Shown in pieces: positions 1 through 8,657 of a DNA stretch of 44,185 bases. Positions within the stretch are counted from its first letter, which is position 1. Each line of letters begins with the position of its first letter. The translations under genes were made by a program, and so were the position numbers. Below the pieces are notes generated by a model. That model saw only the letters and a list, made by a program, of their open reading frames with translations. It was not told the DNA's origin and made no database searches. The stretch is taken from contig NZ_JSBN01000206.1 in the NCBI RefSeq assembly GCF_000797515.1, forward strand, positions 1 to 44,185. Reading direction: 5' to 3'. Source of the stretch: Sphingomonas sp. Ant H11 (GTDB taxonomy: Bacteria > Pseudomonadota > Alphaproteobacteria > Sphingomonadales > Sphingomonadaceae).

Positions 1-459
1 TTTAAAAAGCTCTCCCCTCCCGATCCCCCGGATCGGAAGCGCGGATAGACCACCGCCCCCAACCGGTGTCTGTCCGGCGCTACTTTTATGCATCATGCGC
101 CTCCCGCTCATCGCCGCGCACCAGTCACGGTGGCGGGAGAAGGTGTCAGCTTGGCATCGGCGGATCGCAAACGAGCGGGGGCAGAAATTGTCGGTCACAA
201 CACCCGGACGGTTGCGCGCCGGTCAATGGGCCGGATGGTCCGTTTCATGCCCGGTTTTGCCGGGCGATGCGGTGGACGCTGTGCCCCATTCGCGTCGGAA
301 ACGGGATGTGTTGCGATCGTTCAAGTAAAGCAACACCGTGCAATACGCCCCCACAGGGGTCGTGCACTCCTCCGGCCATGACACAGCCACCGCCAGAACG
401 TCCCCGTTCATCGCCACGCCGGGTTTCTCGGCCAGCGCTCACTTGCGCGGAGTAGCATT
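1..459. other. Non-coding stretch upstream of cydA
   Basis: No reading frame here has convincing coding character on either strand. The short open frames are arginine/proline-rich, as expected for random frames in G+C-rich DNA. The stretch probably holds the promoter of the bd oxidase operon. The only recognisable element is an FNR-like dyad at 311-324, listed separately. Any gene lying upstream is outside the window. Confidence 0.5.
311..324. promoter_or_regulatory. Possible FNR/FixK-type box
   Basis: The 14-mer TTGCGATCGTTCAA has the TTG-N8-CAA outline of Crp/Fnr-family (FNR, FixK) operators and lies about 135 bases upstream of cydA. Oxygen-responsive control of a bd oxidase by such a regulator would be normal. 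However, the inner half-site bases (AT/AT) do not match the consensus, and a dyad this degenerate can occur by chance. Confidence 0.25.
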
Positions 460-1848
460 ATGGACACGCTAATCCTGTCGCGGCTCCAGTTCGCGTTCAC
501 CATGGGATATCACATTCTGTGGCCGGCCTTCACGATCGGCCTTGCCTGGTTCATCGTGTTCCTCGGTGCAGCGTGGCTGCGCACCCGCAATCCCGTATGG
601 CAGGAACTACAACGCTTCTGGATCAAGGTCTTTTCGCTGGCTTTCGGCATGGGCGTCGTCACCGGGGTCGTGATTTCATACCAGCTCGGGCTCAACTGGT
701 CCGCCTATGCCCGCGCAACCGCCAACGTGATCGGGCCGTTGTTCGTGCTGGAGGTGCTGACGGCCTTCTTTCTTGAAGCCGGTTTTGTCGGAATCATGCT
801 CTTCGGCCGGGAAAGGGTGGGCGACAAAATCCATTTTGCCGCGTGCCTGATCGTCGCGACGGGAACCGTGATTTCCGCCTTCTGGATCATTTCCGCCAAT
901 AGCTGGATGCAGACCCCCCAGGCCTTCACCACCACCGCCGACGGACGCTTCATCGCCACCGACTTCTGGGGCGTCATCTTCACCCCATCGATGCCCTATC
1001 GCTTTGCGCATATGGTGACGGCAAGCTTCGTCACTGGCGCGTTCGTCGTGGCGGGGGTCTCGGCGTTCTGGCTGTGGCGCGGACGCCCGGGCGACCAGAG
1101 CGCTGCGCGCGCGGCGTTTTCGGCATCGCTCTGGCTCGCCGCGATCCTGGTGCCGCTGCAACTGGAAATTGGCGACCAGCATGGCCAGAATACCCGCCAA
1201 TATCAGCCTATCAAATTGGCGGCGATCGAGGCTCGCTGGGACACGGCGTCCCGCGTCCCGCTCACGCTTATCGCCTGGCCGAACGAGAAGCAGGAGCGTA
1301 ACGACTATGCGCTGGATATCCCTGTGCTCGGCAGCATCGTCCTGACGCATTCGCTCGACGGCCAGGTCCAGGGCCTCAAGAGCGTGCCCGCGATCGACCG
1401 CCCGCCGGTGGTGCCGGTATTCTTTGCCTTCCGGATCATGGTCGGGTGCGGCATCCTGTTGCTCGCCATCGCCATGACGGGGCTTTTCCTGCGCTGGCGT
1501 CGACGCCTGTACGACACACGCTGGTATCAGTTTGCCTGCATGGCGAGTGTGCCGCTGGGCTTCGTCGCGACGCTCGCGGGATGGACGATCACCGAGGTCG
1601 GTCGCCAGCCGTGGGTTGTGTATGGCCACCTCCGCACCGCGCACGCCGTATCGCCGCTTGCCGGTGGGGCAGTCGCCAGTTCGCTCGGGGTCGCCTTGAT
1701 CCTCTACAACCTGCTGTTGCTGGGCTTCTTCTTTTATGCCGGGCAAATGGTCTTCCGCGGCCCGTCGAACCTCGCACCAACGCCGCCGGTCGGCCGCCCC
1801 GCAGGAGCCCAAGGCCTGCCAGACGCGACGTCAAGGACCAAGCCATGA
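460..1848 (+). CDS. cydA: Cytochrome bd quinol oxidase subunit I (CioA-type)
   Basis: Subunit I of a bd-type terminal oxidase, which oxidises ubiquinol and reduces O2 to water in the inner membrane. The 462-residue protein has the family's many membrane helices. His18 in GYHILWPAF is the expected haem b595/d-site ligand, His184 in YRFAHMV the expected b558 ligand, and GRQPW near residue 381 is the family signature. The periplasmic Q-loop is short, so this belongs to the cyanide-insensitive CioA branch rather than E. coli-type CydA. The start is supported by GCGGAG ten bases upstream. The stop overlaps the start of cydB (ATGA). No cydX or cydCD follows. This is a likely sink for electrons from the membrane-linked molybdenum oxidoreductase further along the window (inference). 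Confidence 0.96.
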   Translation: MDTLILSRLQFAFTMGYHILWPAFTIGLAWFIVFLGAAWLRTRNPVWQELQRFWIKVFSLAFGMGVVTGVVISYQLGLNWSAYARATANVIGPLFVLEVLTAFFLEAGFVGIMLFGRERVGDKIHFAACLIVATGTVISAFWIISANSWMQTPQAFTTTADGRFIATDFWGVIFTPSMPYRFAHMVTASFVTGAFVVAGVSAFWLWRGRPGDQSAARAAFSASLWLAAILVPLQLEIGDQHGQNTRQYQPIKLAAIEARWDTASRVPLTLIAWPNEKQERNDYALDIPVLGSIVLTHSLDGQVQGLKSVPAIDRPPVVPVFFAFRIMVGCGILLLAIAMTGLFLRWRRRLYDTRWYQFACMASVPLGFVATLAGWTITEVGRQPWVVYGHLRTAHAVSPLAGGAVASSLGVALILYNLLLLGFFFYAGQMVFRGPSNLAPTPPVGRPAGAQGLPDATSRTKP

Positions 1849-2858
1849 TCGATTATCCCGTCCTGTTCGCCCTGTTCGCTGCGCTCGCGATCGGTTTGTA
1901 CGTCACGCTGGATGGTTTCGATCTGGGCGTGGGGATCCTGTTCCCCTTCGCCCCAGCGACCGCCACGCGCGACGCCATGATGCGCTCGCTTGCGCCGATG
2001 TGGGACGGCAATGAAACCTGGCTGGTGCTCGGGGGCATGGTGCTCCTCGCCGGCTTCCCCGGTGCCTTTGCCATTCTTCTACCCGCCTTCTACGTCCCGC
2101 TCGCGCTCATGCTGCTGGGGCTGGTCCTCCGCGGCGTCGCGTTCGAGTTCCGATCACAGGGCGGCCCGCTCGAGCTCGGCTGGACGATGGCTTTCTCGGG
2201 TGGATCGGCACTGGCCGGATTTTGCCAAGGTGCCATTCTGGGCGCGTTCATCACCGGCGACATTGCCGTGGCAAACGGTCAATTTGCGGGGAGTCCGTTC
2301 GACTGGCTGCAACTGTTCTCGGTCGCCACCGGTCTGGGCATGGTCGCGTTCTACGCCCTGCTTGGGGCAGGATGGCTGATCTGGCGAACCGATGGCAACA
2401 CCCAGATCTTCGCGCGCGAGATTGCGCGGGTCGGCCTGCTGGCGACCGGCGCGGCGATTGCCTTGGTCAGTCTTTGGACGCCGCTTGCATTGCCTTCTGT
2501 CTGGGCGCGCTGGTTCACGCTCCCCGGGACAGTGTATCTCGCGCCGCTTCCGATCCTTGCGGCGCTTGCCTGGCTTACGGCGTGGAGGTCCTTGTGGAGC
2601 AAACGCGAATGGCTGCCGTTCGCGGCCACGATCGTGCTGCTTCTGACCGCGCTCGCCGGTCTTGGGATCAGCATCTGGCCTGCAGCCATTCCCGGCGTCA
2701 TGACGATCTGGCAGGCCGCTTCGGTGCATCGCACGCAGGTCATCGTCGCAGGTGCCATTGTGGTGATCCTGCCGGTCATTCTCGCTTATGTCGGATTCAG
2801 CTACTGGGTGTTTCGCGGCAAAATCGGGGCGTCGACGGCTGGTCAGCCGCGCTATTGA
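1845..2858 (+). CDS. cydB: Cytochrome bd quinol oxidase subunit II (CioB-type)
   Basis: Subunit II of the bd oxidase, a 337-residue integral membrane protein that pairs with CydA. It begins MIDYPVLFALF and carries the typical N-terminal YVTLDGFDLGVGILFPF helix and the conserved GNETWLVLGG segment, the family's counterpart of WDGNQTWLV. The open frame extends further upstream, but the ATG at 1845 overlaps the cydA stop by four bases, implying translational coupling, and gives the normal subunit II length. No third small subunit is visible between its stop and the AraC gene. Confidence 0.96.
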   Translation: MIDYPVLFALFAALAIGLYVTLDGFDLGVGILFPFAPATATRDAMMRSLAPMWDGNETWLVLGGMVLLAGFPGAFAILLPAFYVPLALMLLGLVLRGVAFEFRSQGGPLELGWTMAFSGGSALAGFCQGAILGAFITGDIAVANGQFAGSPFDWLQLFSVATGLGMVAFYALLGAGWLIWRTDGNTQIFAREIARVGLLATGAAIALVSLWTPLALPSVWARWFTLPGTVYLAPLPILAALAWLTAWRSLWSKREWLPFAATIVLLLTALAGLGISIWPAAIPGVMTIWQAASVHRTQVIVAGAIVVILPVILAYVGFSYWVFRGKIGASTAGQPRY

Positions 2859-2917
2859 GCGCGGTCGGTCGGCGAAGCGCGTTGCCCAGCCACGGCGGCA
2901 TGGCCGGGCTACTTCAT

Positions 2918-2930
2918 ACCTCCGTATAAA
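2918..2930 (+). promoter_or_regulatory. Recurrent 13-mer promoter element, site A
   Basis: ACCTCCGTATAAA, one of the copies of the ACCTNNGTATGAT element found upstream of several genes here. It ends 91 bases before the AraC gene and faces it. The second half resembles a -10 hexamer. No -35 hexamer is recognisable 17 bases upstream, which suggests an activator-dependent promoter (inference). Confidence 0.5.
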
Positions 2931-3021
2931 AGTTCCCTATCTCTCCGCATGCTAGCCAAGTCCAGAGGTTGCGCGGCACCGCCCGCGACCCGGACGATAA
3001 ACCAGACCGGAGACTGGCGAC

Positions 3022-3555
3022 ATGCTGCTGAATTCTGTCGAGCAATCCAAGCCTGTATCTGCGGCTGCCCTCATTCGCGGCGCGCAGGTTGCCCTGGAGA
3101 CCGATCTCGACGCCGCGCGAGAATGCCTTCGCCTGCTGGACGAGATGCTGCATACCGCACCGGACGGCGGCGTTTCGCGCCCGCCCGAAACGCCGCCGGC
3201 TGCAGGCACCATTCGCGGCGGCCTGGCGGCCTGGCAAATCCGGGTGGTGACCAACCATATCGATCGCAATCTCGACCGGACGATCGGTATCGGCGAACTG
3301 GCGGCGCTCGCCAGGCTGAGCAAGGGGCATTTCTGCCGTGCGTTCAAAGTCAGCCTGGGAGAGACCGCGCGGACCTACATCACGCGTCGTCGGATCGCCC
3401 AAGCGCAAATGCTGATGGTAACGACGTCGGAAACGCTGAGCGCGATCGCAAATGCCTGCGGGCTGGCCGACCAGGCCCATCTCACGCGACTGTTCCGGCG
3501 ATTTGTGGATCAGACGCCGCTCGTCTGGCGTCGCAAGTGGCAGCGGGCAAGCTAG
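3022..3555 (+). CDS. Short AraC-family transcriptional regulator
   Basis: A 177-residue DNA-binding protein. The C-terminal ~100 residues form the double helix-turn-helix domain of AraC/XylS regulators: IGELAALARLSKGHFCRAFK is the first helix-turn-helix, and LSAIANACGLADQAHLTRLF with the following FVDQTPLVWRR is the second and family tail. The N-terminal ~70 residues are too short for a cupin-type ligand-binding domain, so it may respond to no small ligand or rely on a partner. GGAG lies upstream of the ATG. It stands alone after cydAB and behind site A of the recurrent promoter element. Target genes are unknown. Confidence 0.88.
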   Translation: MLLNSVEQSKPVSAAALIRGAQVALETDLDAARECLRLLDEMLHTAPDGGVSRPPETPPAAGTIRGGLAAWQIRVVTNHIDRNLDRTIGIGELAALARLSKGHFCRAFKVSLGETARTYITRRRIAQAQMLMVTTSETLSAIANACGLADQAHLTRLFRRFVDQTPLVWRRKWQRAS

Positions 3556-3645
3556 AAGGCCCGACTGGCGCGTCGGCAAAACCGCCGATCCACTTAAACA
3601 TCGATCGAGCTGGGACGGGCGCCTGACCAGCTCGACAATTGGCGG

Positions 3646-3670
3646 CGGGGCTCGATGGTATCGAGCCCCG
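3646..3670. terminator. Inverted repeat between converging genes
   Basis: A perfect 11-bp stem, CGGGGCTCGAT and ATCGAGCCCCG, closed by a GGT loop, sits between the stops of the AraC gene (plus strand) and the lipoprotein gene (minus strand). Neither side has a long T tract, so intrinsic termination would be weak. The position and strong stem still make a bidirectional terminator the best reading. Confidence 0.6.
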
Positions 3671-3681
3671 CGTCTTAGGAA

Positions 3682-4123
3682 TTACCAGCCGTAGCCACGA
3701 CCGAAGCCCCAACCGAACCCGCCCCCAGGACCCCCAGGCACCCCAGTTCCACGCCGGATCGCTATATTCCTCAGCAGTCATCTGCTGCTCGTCGGCGAGA
3801 TTCTTCGCCTGCATCGTCTTCACATACGCGCCATAAGCCTGCTGCGTGCCGACATAGAGGCAGTTGCAGGACTTGGGATCGGCATAGACATACTTGACGG
3901 TGTCGCCCTTGACGTTGCGAACGAACTTGTTCGCGGGCAAGCGAGCCAGCATCGCCTGACGTTCGGGCGTGTTCGCCGGCTTATCGATGAAGCCCGCTGC
4001 GGAAAGATCGTTTTCCTTGTGCGCGATCGCCTCCTTGGTGGTCACGCACCCCGACAGCGTAGCGACGAGGACTGCCGCCAGGACGGGTGCGGCGGCCACA
4101 CTGGAAAACCGAGACGTGATCAT
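3682..4123 (-). CDS. Small lipoprotein with Gly/Trp-rich tail (3' frameshift)
   Basis: Starts at the ATG at 4123, nine bases after AAGGAG. The N-terminus is a lipoprotein signal with the lipobox LSGC, so the mature ~120-residue protein should be membrane-anchored. The middle contains DPKSCNCLYVGTQQAYGAYV, and the tail contains AEEYSDPAWNWGAWGSWG. The literal frame then runs on into junk. Removing one base from the C5 run at 3722-3726 restores a clean glycine/aromatic ending (GFGWGFGRGYGW) and a stop at 3682-3684, so I place the true end there. The family is conserved but uncharacterised as far as I know. It ends at the terminator shared with the AraC gene. Confidence 0.7.
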
Positions 4124-4343
4124 AACGATAATCTCCTTAGAGCGGAAACGCCGCATGGCGCTTCGCGAGGACCCGAGCCGACTGGTTCGAGAAAGCTGTT
4201 CAGCTTCCGCTCAGGGATGCCGCAAAACCCTTGGCCGCTGAATTATACGTTGGGTTTAGCCGCGGCTTAATGCTGCGAAAACAAACGCTTCCCCTACCGC
4301 CTCGCTGTGATCGGCGGGTTGTCGATCCGGGCCTTTCAGGGTC
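4124..4343. other. Non-coding gap between lipoprotein and efflux genes
   Basis: The gap holds the ribosome-binding site of the lipoprotein gene and presumably its promoter on the minus strand, as well as the region after the efflux outer-membrane gene. I see no gene, strong hairpin or copy of the recurrent promoter element in it. Confidence 0.4.
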
Positions 4344-5743
4344 TCAAGGCGCGACCGCAGAGCCTCCCACCGGGGCCGACCATCCGCCACCCAGACTGCG
4401 GTACAGGACGACGATCGCCCGCAACCGTGCGGCCCGCAGATCAACCACCGACAGACGCGCGCTCAACAAACTCCGTTCGGCGTCGAGCTGATCGAGATAG
4501 GGCGCGTATCCGGCACGGTAGCGGTTGACCGCCAACGCCCTTGCGGTCGCGAGCGCGGCGCGTTGCTGCTCGGCTGCGGCCAGTTGCTGTGCGAGACGCT
4601 GGTTGCTTTCCATCGCGTTTTTCAACCTCCGCAAACGCCGTCAGCGCCGCCTTGCGATAAGCGAAGGCGGCCTGATCCCGCGTTGCGGCTGCGATGGATT
4701 GTCGTGCGCGCAAGGCACCGCCTTCGAACAGCGGCGCAAGGATCGATCCGCCAAGCGAAAACAGACTGACCGGGTTGGGAAGAATATTCGATGCCACCGC
4801 GCCGCCCGAGGCCGATAGCTGGATGCGGGGCAAAAATGATGCGCGGGCGACATCGAGCTGACGATCGGCCGCTACCACGCGGTCTTCCGCCTCAGCGATA
4901 TCGGGACGCTGCCGCAAGACCTGTGCGGGAAGCGAGACGGGCACCCGCACCGCGACCAAACCGTCAATGGCGGCACCCGGCGCAATCGCGCCCGGCGCTT
5001 TGCCCAACAGCAGGCTAAGACCGTTCTCCTGCCGGGTGATCGCCGATCGCGTGGCCGGCACGAGTTGCGCCGCGACCTGATACTCCGCCTCGGCCTGAGC
5101 GAGATCGAGCGCAGGCGAATAACCGGCGGCGGCACGATGACGAATCAGCTCAAGTTCCTGGGCACGGGTTGCGAGCGTGTCTTGCGCAATCGCGAGCTGC
5201 GCCTCTAGCGCGCGCAACCCGATATAGCCTTCGACCACCTGCGCCGCGACCGCCAGCCGGACCGTGTCGCGCGCGGCCTGGCTCGCCAGCAGGTCCGCCC
5301 GCGCGGCCCCGCGAGCCTCCGCCAACCTTCCAAAAAGGTCGAGCTCATATGATCCAGTCACCGACGCCGTGCCATCGACCTGGTCCAAGCCGACCCCGAA
5401 AGCGTTGAGGCTGCGACCATAGCCACCTTGACCGCCAACGCCGATCGCGGGCCTTGCCGCACTCGCGACAAGGCGGAACTGTGCCCGCGCCTGCGCAACC
5501 CGCGATGCAGCGACCATGACGTCGACGTTGTTGCGCAGCGCTTCACCCACCAATGCGTTTAGCGCGGGGTCTCCGAAACTTTTCCCACCAGTCGTTTTGG
5601 ATCGCCTGGATCGCCCCCGCGCCTCCATCGACCCGCCACGCCGTGGGCGCGACGACCGCTGCCGATTGGGGGATGGACGGTCGAGGCCCGGCGCACCCCG
5701 CAAGCAGCAGCACCGCGCCCGCCGCGCTGGCTCGACGCATCAT
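4344..5743 (-). pseudogene. NodT/OprM-type outer-membrane efflux lipoprotein, two frameshifts
   Basis: The outer-membrane channel of a tripartite efflux system. The N-terminal frame gives a lipoprotein signal (LLLAGC) and DWWEKF. After one extra base near 5575 the frame continues with GDPALNALVGEALRNNVD and the long alpha-barrel repeats (VAAQVVEGYIGLRALEAQL, AEDRVVAADRQLDVARASF) of the RND/EmrAB outer-membrane factor family. A second extra base in the T5 run at 4618-4622 interrupts it at TAFAEVEN, after which the usual tail (YLDQLDAERSLLSARL) completes the protein. With both bases removed the gene has normal length and no other damage, so sequencing error is a real possibility. Its ATG overlaps the stop of the HlyD gene. 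Confidence 0.85.
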
Positions 5744-6864
5744 CGCCGCTCGTCCGTTTCGACGCGCGTTTCGACCGACATGCCCGGACGAAGCCGATCG
5801 AGCAGCGCCTGGCCCGGATCGGCCATGATCATCACGCCGATCCGCTGCGGAATCTTGACGAAATTCCCGGTGGCATTGTCCGGCTTCAAAACGGCAAATT
5901 CCCAGCCGCTCGCGGGGGCAATGCGCACGACGCGGCCAAGCATTCGATGGCCGCCCAGCGCATCGACGGTAAAGCTGGCGCGCTGGCCGACCGCCATGTG
6001 ATAGGTCTGCGCCTCTTTATATTGCGCGATCACCCAACGATCGGGCGGGACGAGCTGCATCAACTCTGTTCCATTGGTGACAAACTGGCCGAGCCGAACG
6101 TGCACTTCGCCGATTTGCCCCGGCTCGGGCGCGCGGATCACGGTGTGCAGCAAATCGATCTCGGCAAGGTGCAATTGCGCCCGCGCCGCCTCGACCTGTG
6201 CCGACAGCCCGCGTTTGCCGACATCGACCGTGCGCAAATCCTGCCGCGCAATATCTTCACTGGCGATTGCTTCGCGCAGATGCGCTTCCGCCTGTGTCAG
6301 GGCGGCCGAGGCGCTGTCGCGCTCGCGCACGGAAATCGACCCGTCGCCGACAAGCTCGGTCGCGCGAGCCATATCGGCCTTGGCCTTGCGCAATTGCGCC
6401 TCTGCACCGGCGATCGTTGCCGACTGGCCGACCACCCCCGCCGCACGGGCCGCGCGCGCCTGTTGACTGTTCGCAAGGGCCGCGATTTGGGCATCGAGGT
6501 TGGCGCGCGCCTGCTCGAAGCGCGCGCGGTAGATACCGTCGTCGATCAGGACCAGAATCTGGCCGCGCTCGACGCGCTCATAGTCTCGCACCAGCACCCG
6601 TGCGACATAGCCGCTGACTTGCGGCGCGATCACGCTTGTGCGGCCGCGGACCAGGGCATTGTCGGTCCGCTGATCGGCACCCGCAAACGGACCTATGCCC
6701 CAAAGCTGGAGAATCCCCGAGATGGCGATCAGCAGCATTGCCACCAGTGCGGCCATGACGAGAAAGGATCTTTTGGGCGGCTCCCAAACGGTTGGTGCCG
6801 CCGATGCCGCTTCAGGGGCAGCCGCCCCGGACGACACTGCGGGGGAAGTCTCACGGTCGCTCAT
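5740..6864 (-). CDS. HlyD/EmrA-family membrane fusion protein
   Basis: The periplasmic adaptor of the efflux set, 374 residues. One membrane helix near residues 33-57 (FLVMAALVAMLLIAISGILQ) anchors it in the inner membrane. The biotinyl-lipoyl-like half-motif VIAPQVSGYVARVLVRD follows, then a coiled-coil region rich in Ala/Arg/Glu (about residues 110-225), and the second lipoyl half with VIRAPEPGQIGEVHVRLGQF. It overlaps both neighbours by ATGA junctions (6861-6864 and 5740-5743), so MFS, adaptor and outer-membrane factor form one translationally coupled operon. The substrate is unknown. Confidence 0.92.
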   Translation of the reverse strand: MSDRETSPAVSSGAAAPEAASAAPTVWEPPKRSFLVMAALVAMLLIAISGILQLWGIGPFAGADQRTDNALVRGRTSVIAPQVSGYVARVLVRDYERVERGQILVLIDDGIYRARFEQARANLDAQIAALANSQQARAARAAGVVGQSATIAGAEAQLRKAKADMARATELVGDGSISVRERDSASAALTQAEAHLREAIASEDIARQDLRTVDVGKRGLSAQVEAARAQLHLAEIDLLHTVIRAPEPGQIGEVHVRLGQFVTNGTELMQLVPPDRWVIAQYKEAQTYHMAVGQRASFTVDALGGHRMLGRVVRIAPASGWEFAVLKPDNATGNFVKIPQRIGVMIMADPGQALLDRLRPGMSVETRVETDERR

Positions 6865-8504
6865 TCGTTACCCCTCAGGTGGCGTGCGCCTGCAAAAAGT
6901 CGAAAACGGCTGTTGACGAGGGTGCTCAGCAACAGCAGCGTGGTGGCCAAGGCGATCCAGGTGACAGCCCAGCATGAATCGTTGAACGCCAGCACATTGG
7001 CCTGATCCTGCAAAGCGGAGCCAAGCAGCGCGTTCGCTTCGCCCTGCCGATGCGCCGGATCGATCACGACGCGGGCGATACCCTCGGCATTTTGCGCCAG
7101 GCGCGATATGACACCGGGGTCACCCAGCGAAACGCTTTCTGCGATCGCTTCGGCGTGGAGGCGCGCGCGCGCGGTCTGCAACGTACCAAGAAACGCCACC
7201 CCGATCAGCCCACCCACATTCTGCGTGGTGCTGAACAGCACGACGAAGCTGACCAGATGCGTGGGCCCTTTGAGGGTCACACGCCGCAACCCATCCAGCA
7301 AGGCCGGCCCCAGAAACAGCGCAGCGCCGAAGCCCAGCAATGACTGGCTGAGCAGTAGCTGCGTTGGCCTGGTTTCGCTGGTGGATGCGGTGTCGAGCCA
7401 TGCCCCGAGCGCGATCACCAGCGCCGCCACCAGCATAAGCTCGGTGAAGCGTTCGGGCTTTGCGAGGACGGCGGCCGCGATCGTGCCGGCGACCATCGCG
7501 AAGAGAACGAACAGAAACAGCGTGTGCAGTTGGTCACTGGTCAGCCCGCCAAGCGTCAGCAGGCCGATCGCGCTGTACGTCTGTTCGGCCAGCGCGACGC
7601 GAAAGACGAGCGCGATCAGCGCAAACCGGAGGATATCGACGGTGGCGAACCACCGCACCCAAAGAAGGGGCCGCGCCCGGCGTGCCTCTATCAACAGCGC
7701 AAGACCCAGCAACGGGAGGGCAATGGCCAGCGCCCAACCGAGCCACGGGGCGTCGGTCCACCACAGAAACCGCCCTTCCGCCAGCACGGTGCAGATCAGG
7801 AGCATTGCCGGAATCGTCAGCCCGACCGTCGCTGCGTCGAGCGGCTCGAACACCTTTGCCCGCTCCGTCGGGGGCAACGGCATGAGCACCAGCATCGTCA
7901 ACGCGGCCAACCCCATCGTCGCGACGATGACGTGCAGGCCGTACCAATCGTTCAGCGCGATGATGTCGATCGGGAAGAGCCGCGCGATCGGAATGGCAAG
8001 CGGTGGCAAGCCGAACCCAATGACAAGCGCCATCGGTCGATAGCGCAGCGGAAACACTTGAAACAGATTGTAGAGGGTGAGCGAGGTCAGCCCGCCCGCG
8101 GCTATCCCGCTGACCGCTTGCGCCACCACCTCCATGCCGAAGCTGGGCCATAGCATTTGCAGGCACTGACCGCCGATCAGCACCACCAGCACCGTATGCA
8201 TGGTCGCCGGGATGCCGAATTGCGTCCGCGCCTTTACGAGCAGCAGGTTCGCGGTGGCGTTGAAAGCGACATATACGGCGAGCAGGAGGCTGCCCTCGCT
8301 TGCATAGAGCCCGACATTCCCGGAAATCCACAACAGGTTGACGCTGACCAGGCCGTTGGACAGGCCGGCGGTCATCGCCATGACGAGCGCGGAAAGCGCA
8401 TAGAGGCAGCGATTCAACGTCGTTTGGCGCGGGGCGTACGGCGCTCCGGGGAAAACCGGCCGCTCCTCGGGCTGGAAGCGATACGGTAGGACGCTGCCGC
8501 TCAT
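6861..8504 (-). CDS. MFS efflux transporter (DHA2/EmrB-like)
   Basis: A proton-driven inner-membrane exporter of about 547 residues with the ~14 hydrophobic helices usual for drug:H+ antiporter-2 proteins. It is paired with an adaptor and an outer-membrane channel. The open frame extends upstream to 8621, but the ATG at 8504 (MSGSVLPYRF) is the first good start. It has no clear Shine-Dalgarno of its own but overlaps the stop of a short upstream ORF that does (see 8501-8551). A GTG further upstream is an alternative start. Site B of the recurrent promoter element lies upstream. The canonical DHA2 N-terminal Asp motif is not obvious, so the subfamily assignment is loose. Confidence 0.85.
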   Translation of the reverse strand: MSGSVLPYRFQPEERPVFPGAPYAPRQTTLNRCLYALSALVMAMTAGLSNGLVSVNLLWISGNVGLYASEGSLLLAVYVAFNATANLLLVKARTQFGIPATMHTVLVVLIGGQCLQMLWPSFGMEVVAQAVSGIAAGGLTSLTLYNLFQVFPLRYRPMALVIGFGLPPLAIPIARLFPIDIIALNDWYGLHVIVATMGLAALTMLVLMPLPPTERAKVFEPLDAATVGLTIPAMLLICTVLAEGRFLWWTDAPWLGWALAIALPLLGLALLIEARRARPLLWVRWFATVDILRFALIALVFRVALAEQTYSAIGLLTLGGLTSDQLHTLFLFVLFAMVAGTIAAAVLAKPERFTELMLVAALVIALGAWLDTASTSETRPTQLLLSQSLLGFGAALFLGPALLDGLRRVTLKGPTHLVSFVVLFSTTQNVGGLIGVAFLGTLQTARARLHAEAIAESVSLGDPGVISRLAQNAEGIARVVIDPAHRQGEANALLGSALQDQANVLAFNDSCWAVTWIALATTLLLLSTLVNSRFRLFAGARHLRGNE

Positions 8505-8551
8505 CGCCGCGTAACGATGCGGCACTGCATAACGGGGTGTTCGACGGTCAT
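8501..8551 (-). CDS. Possible 16-residue leader peptide
   Basis: ATG at 8551 preceded by GGAGGTG, the best ribosome-binding site in the region. It encodes MTVEHPVMQCRIVTRR, and its stop overlaps the MFS start (ATGA). It could couple or regulate translation of the exporter. Alternatively, it may be the real N-terminus of the exporter separated by a one-base indel, given how many such indels occur in this window. Confidence 0.3.
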   Translation of the reverse strand: MTVEHPVMQCRIVTRR

Positions 8552-8616
8552 GAACGGGCACCTCCGTGGGATCGAAGCCACGCGGACGTTTGCCCGCCTC
8601 GCTCCGATCCCGGCAA

Positions 8617-8629
8617 TTCATACCTTGGT
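8617..8629 (-). promoter_or_regulatory. Recurrent 13-mer promoter element, site B
   Basis: On the minus strand it reads ACCAAGGTATGAA and faces the efflux operon, 65 bases before the leader ATG and 112 before the MFS ATG. It is preceded by GGACCA, similar to the bases before sites C and D. Confidence 0.6.
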
Positions 8630-8657
8630 TGGTCCGGGCTTACCGGTCAGGCGATGC

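Noticed and set aside
676..1812. A long open frame antisense to cydA
   Set aside because: It mirrors the codons of an unmistakable gene. It is Arg/Asp/His-rich with no membrane or domain signature, typical of antisense frames in G+C-rich DNA.
5947..7005. A 352-codon plus-strand frame across the HlyD and MFS genes
   Set aside because: It is a shadow of two well-supported minus-strand genes, with a composition unlike any protein family.
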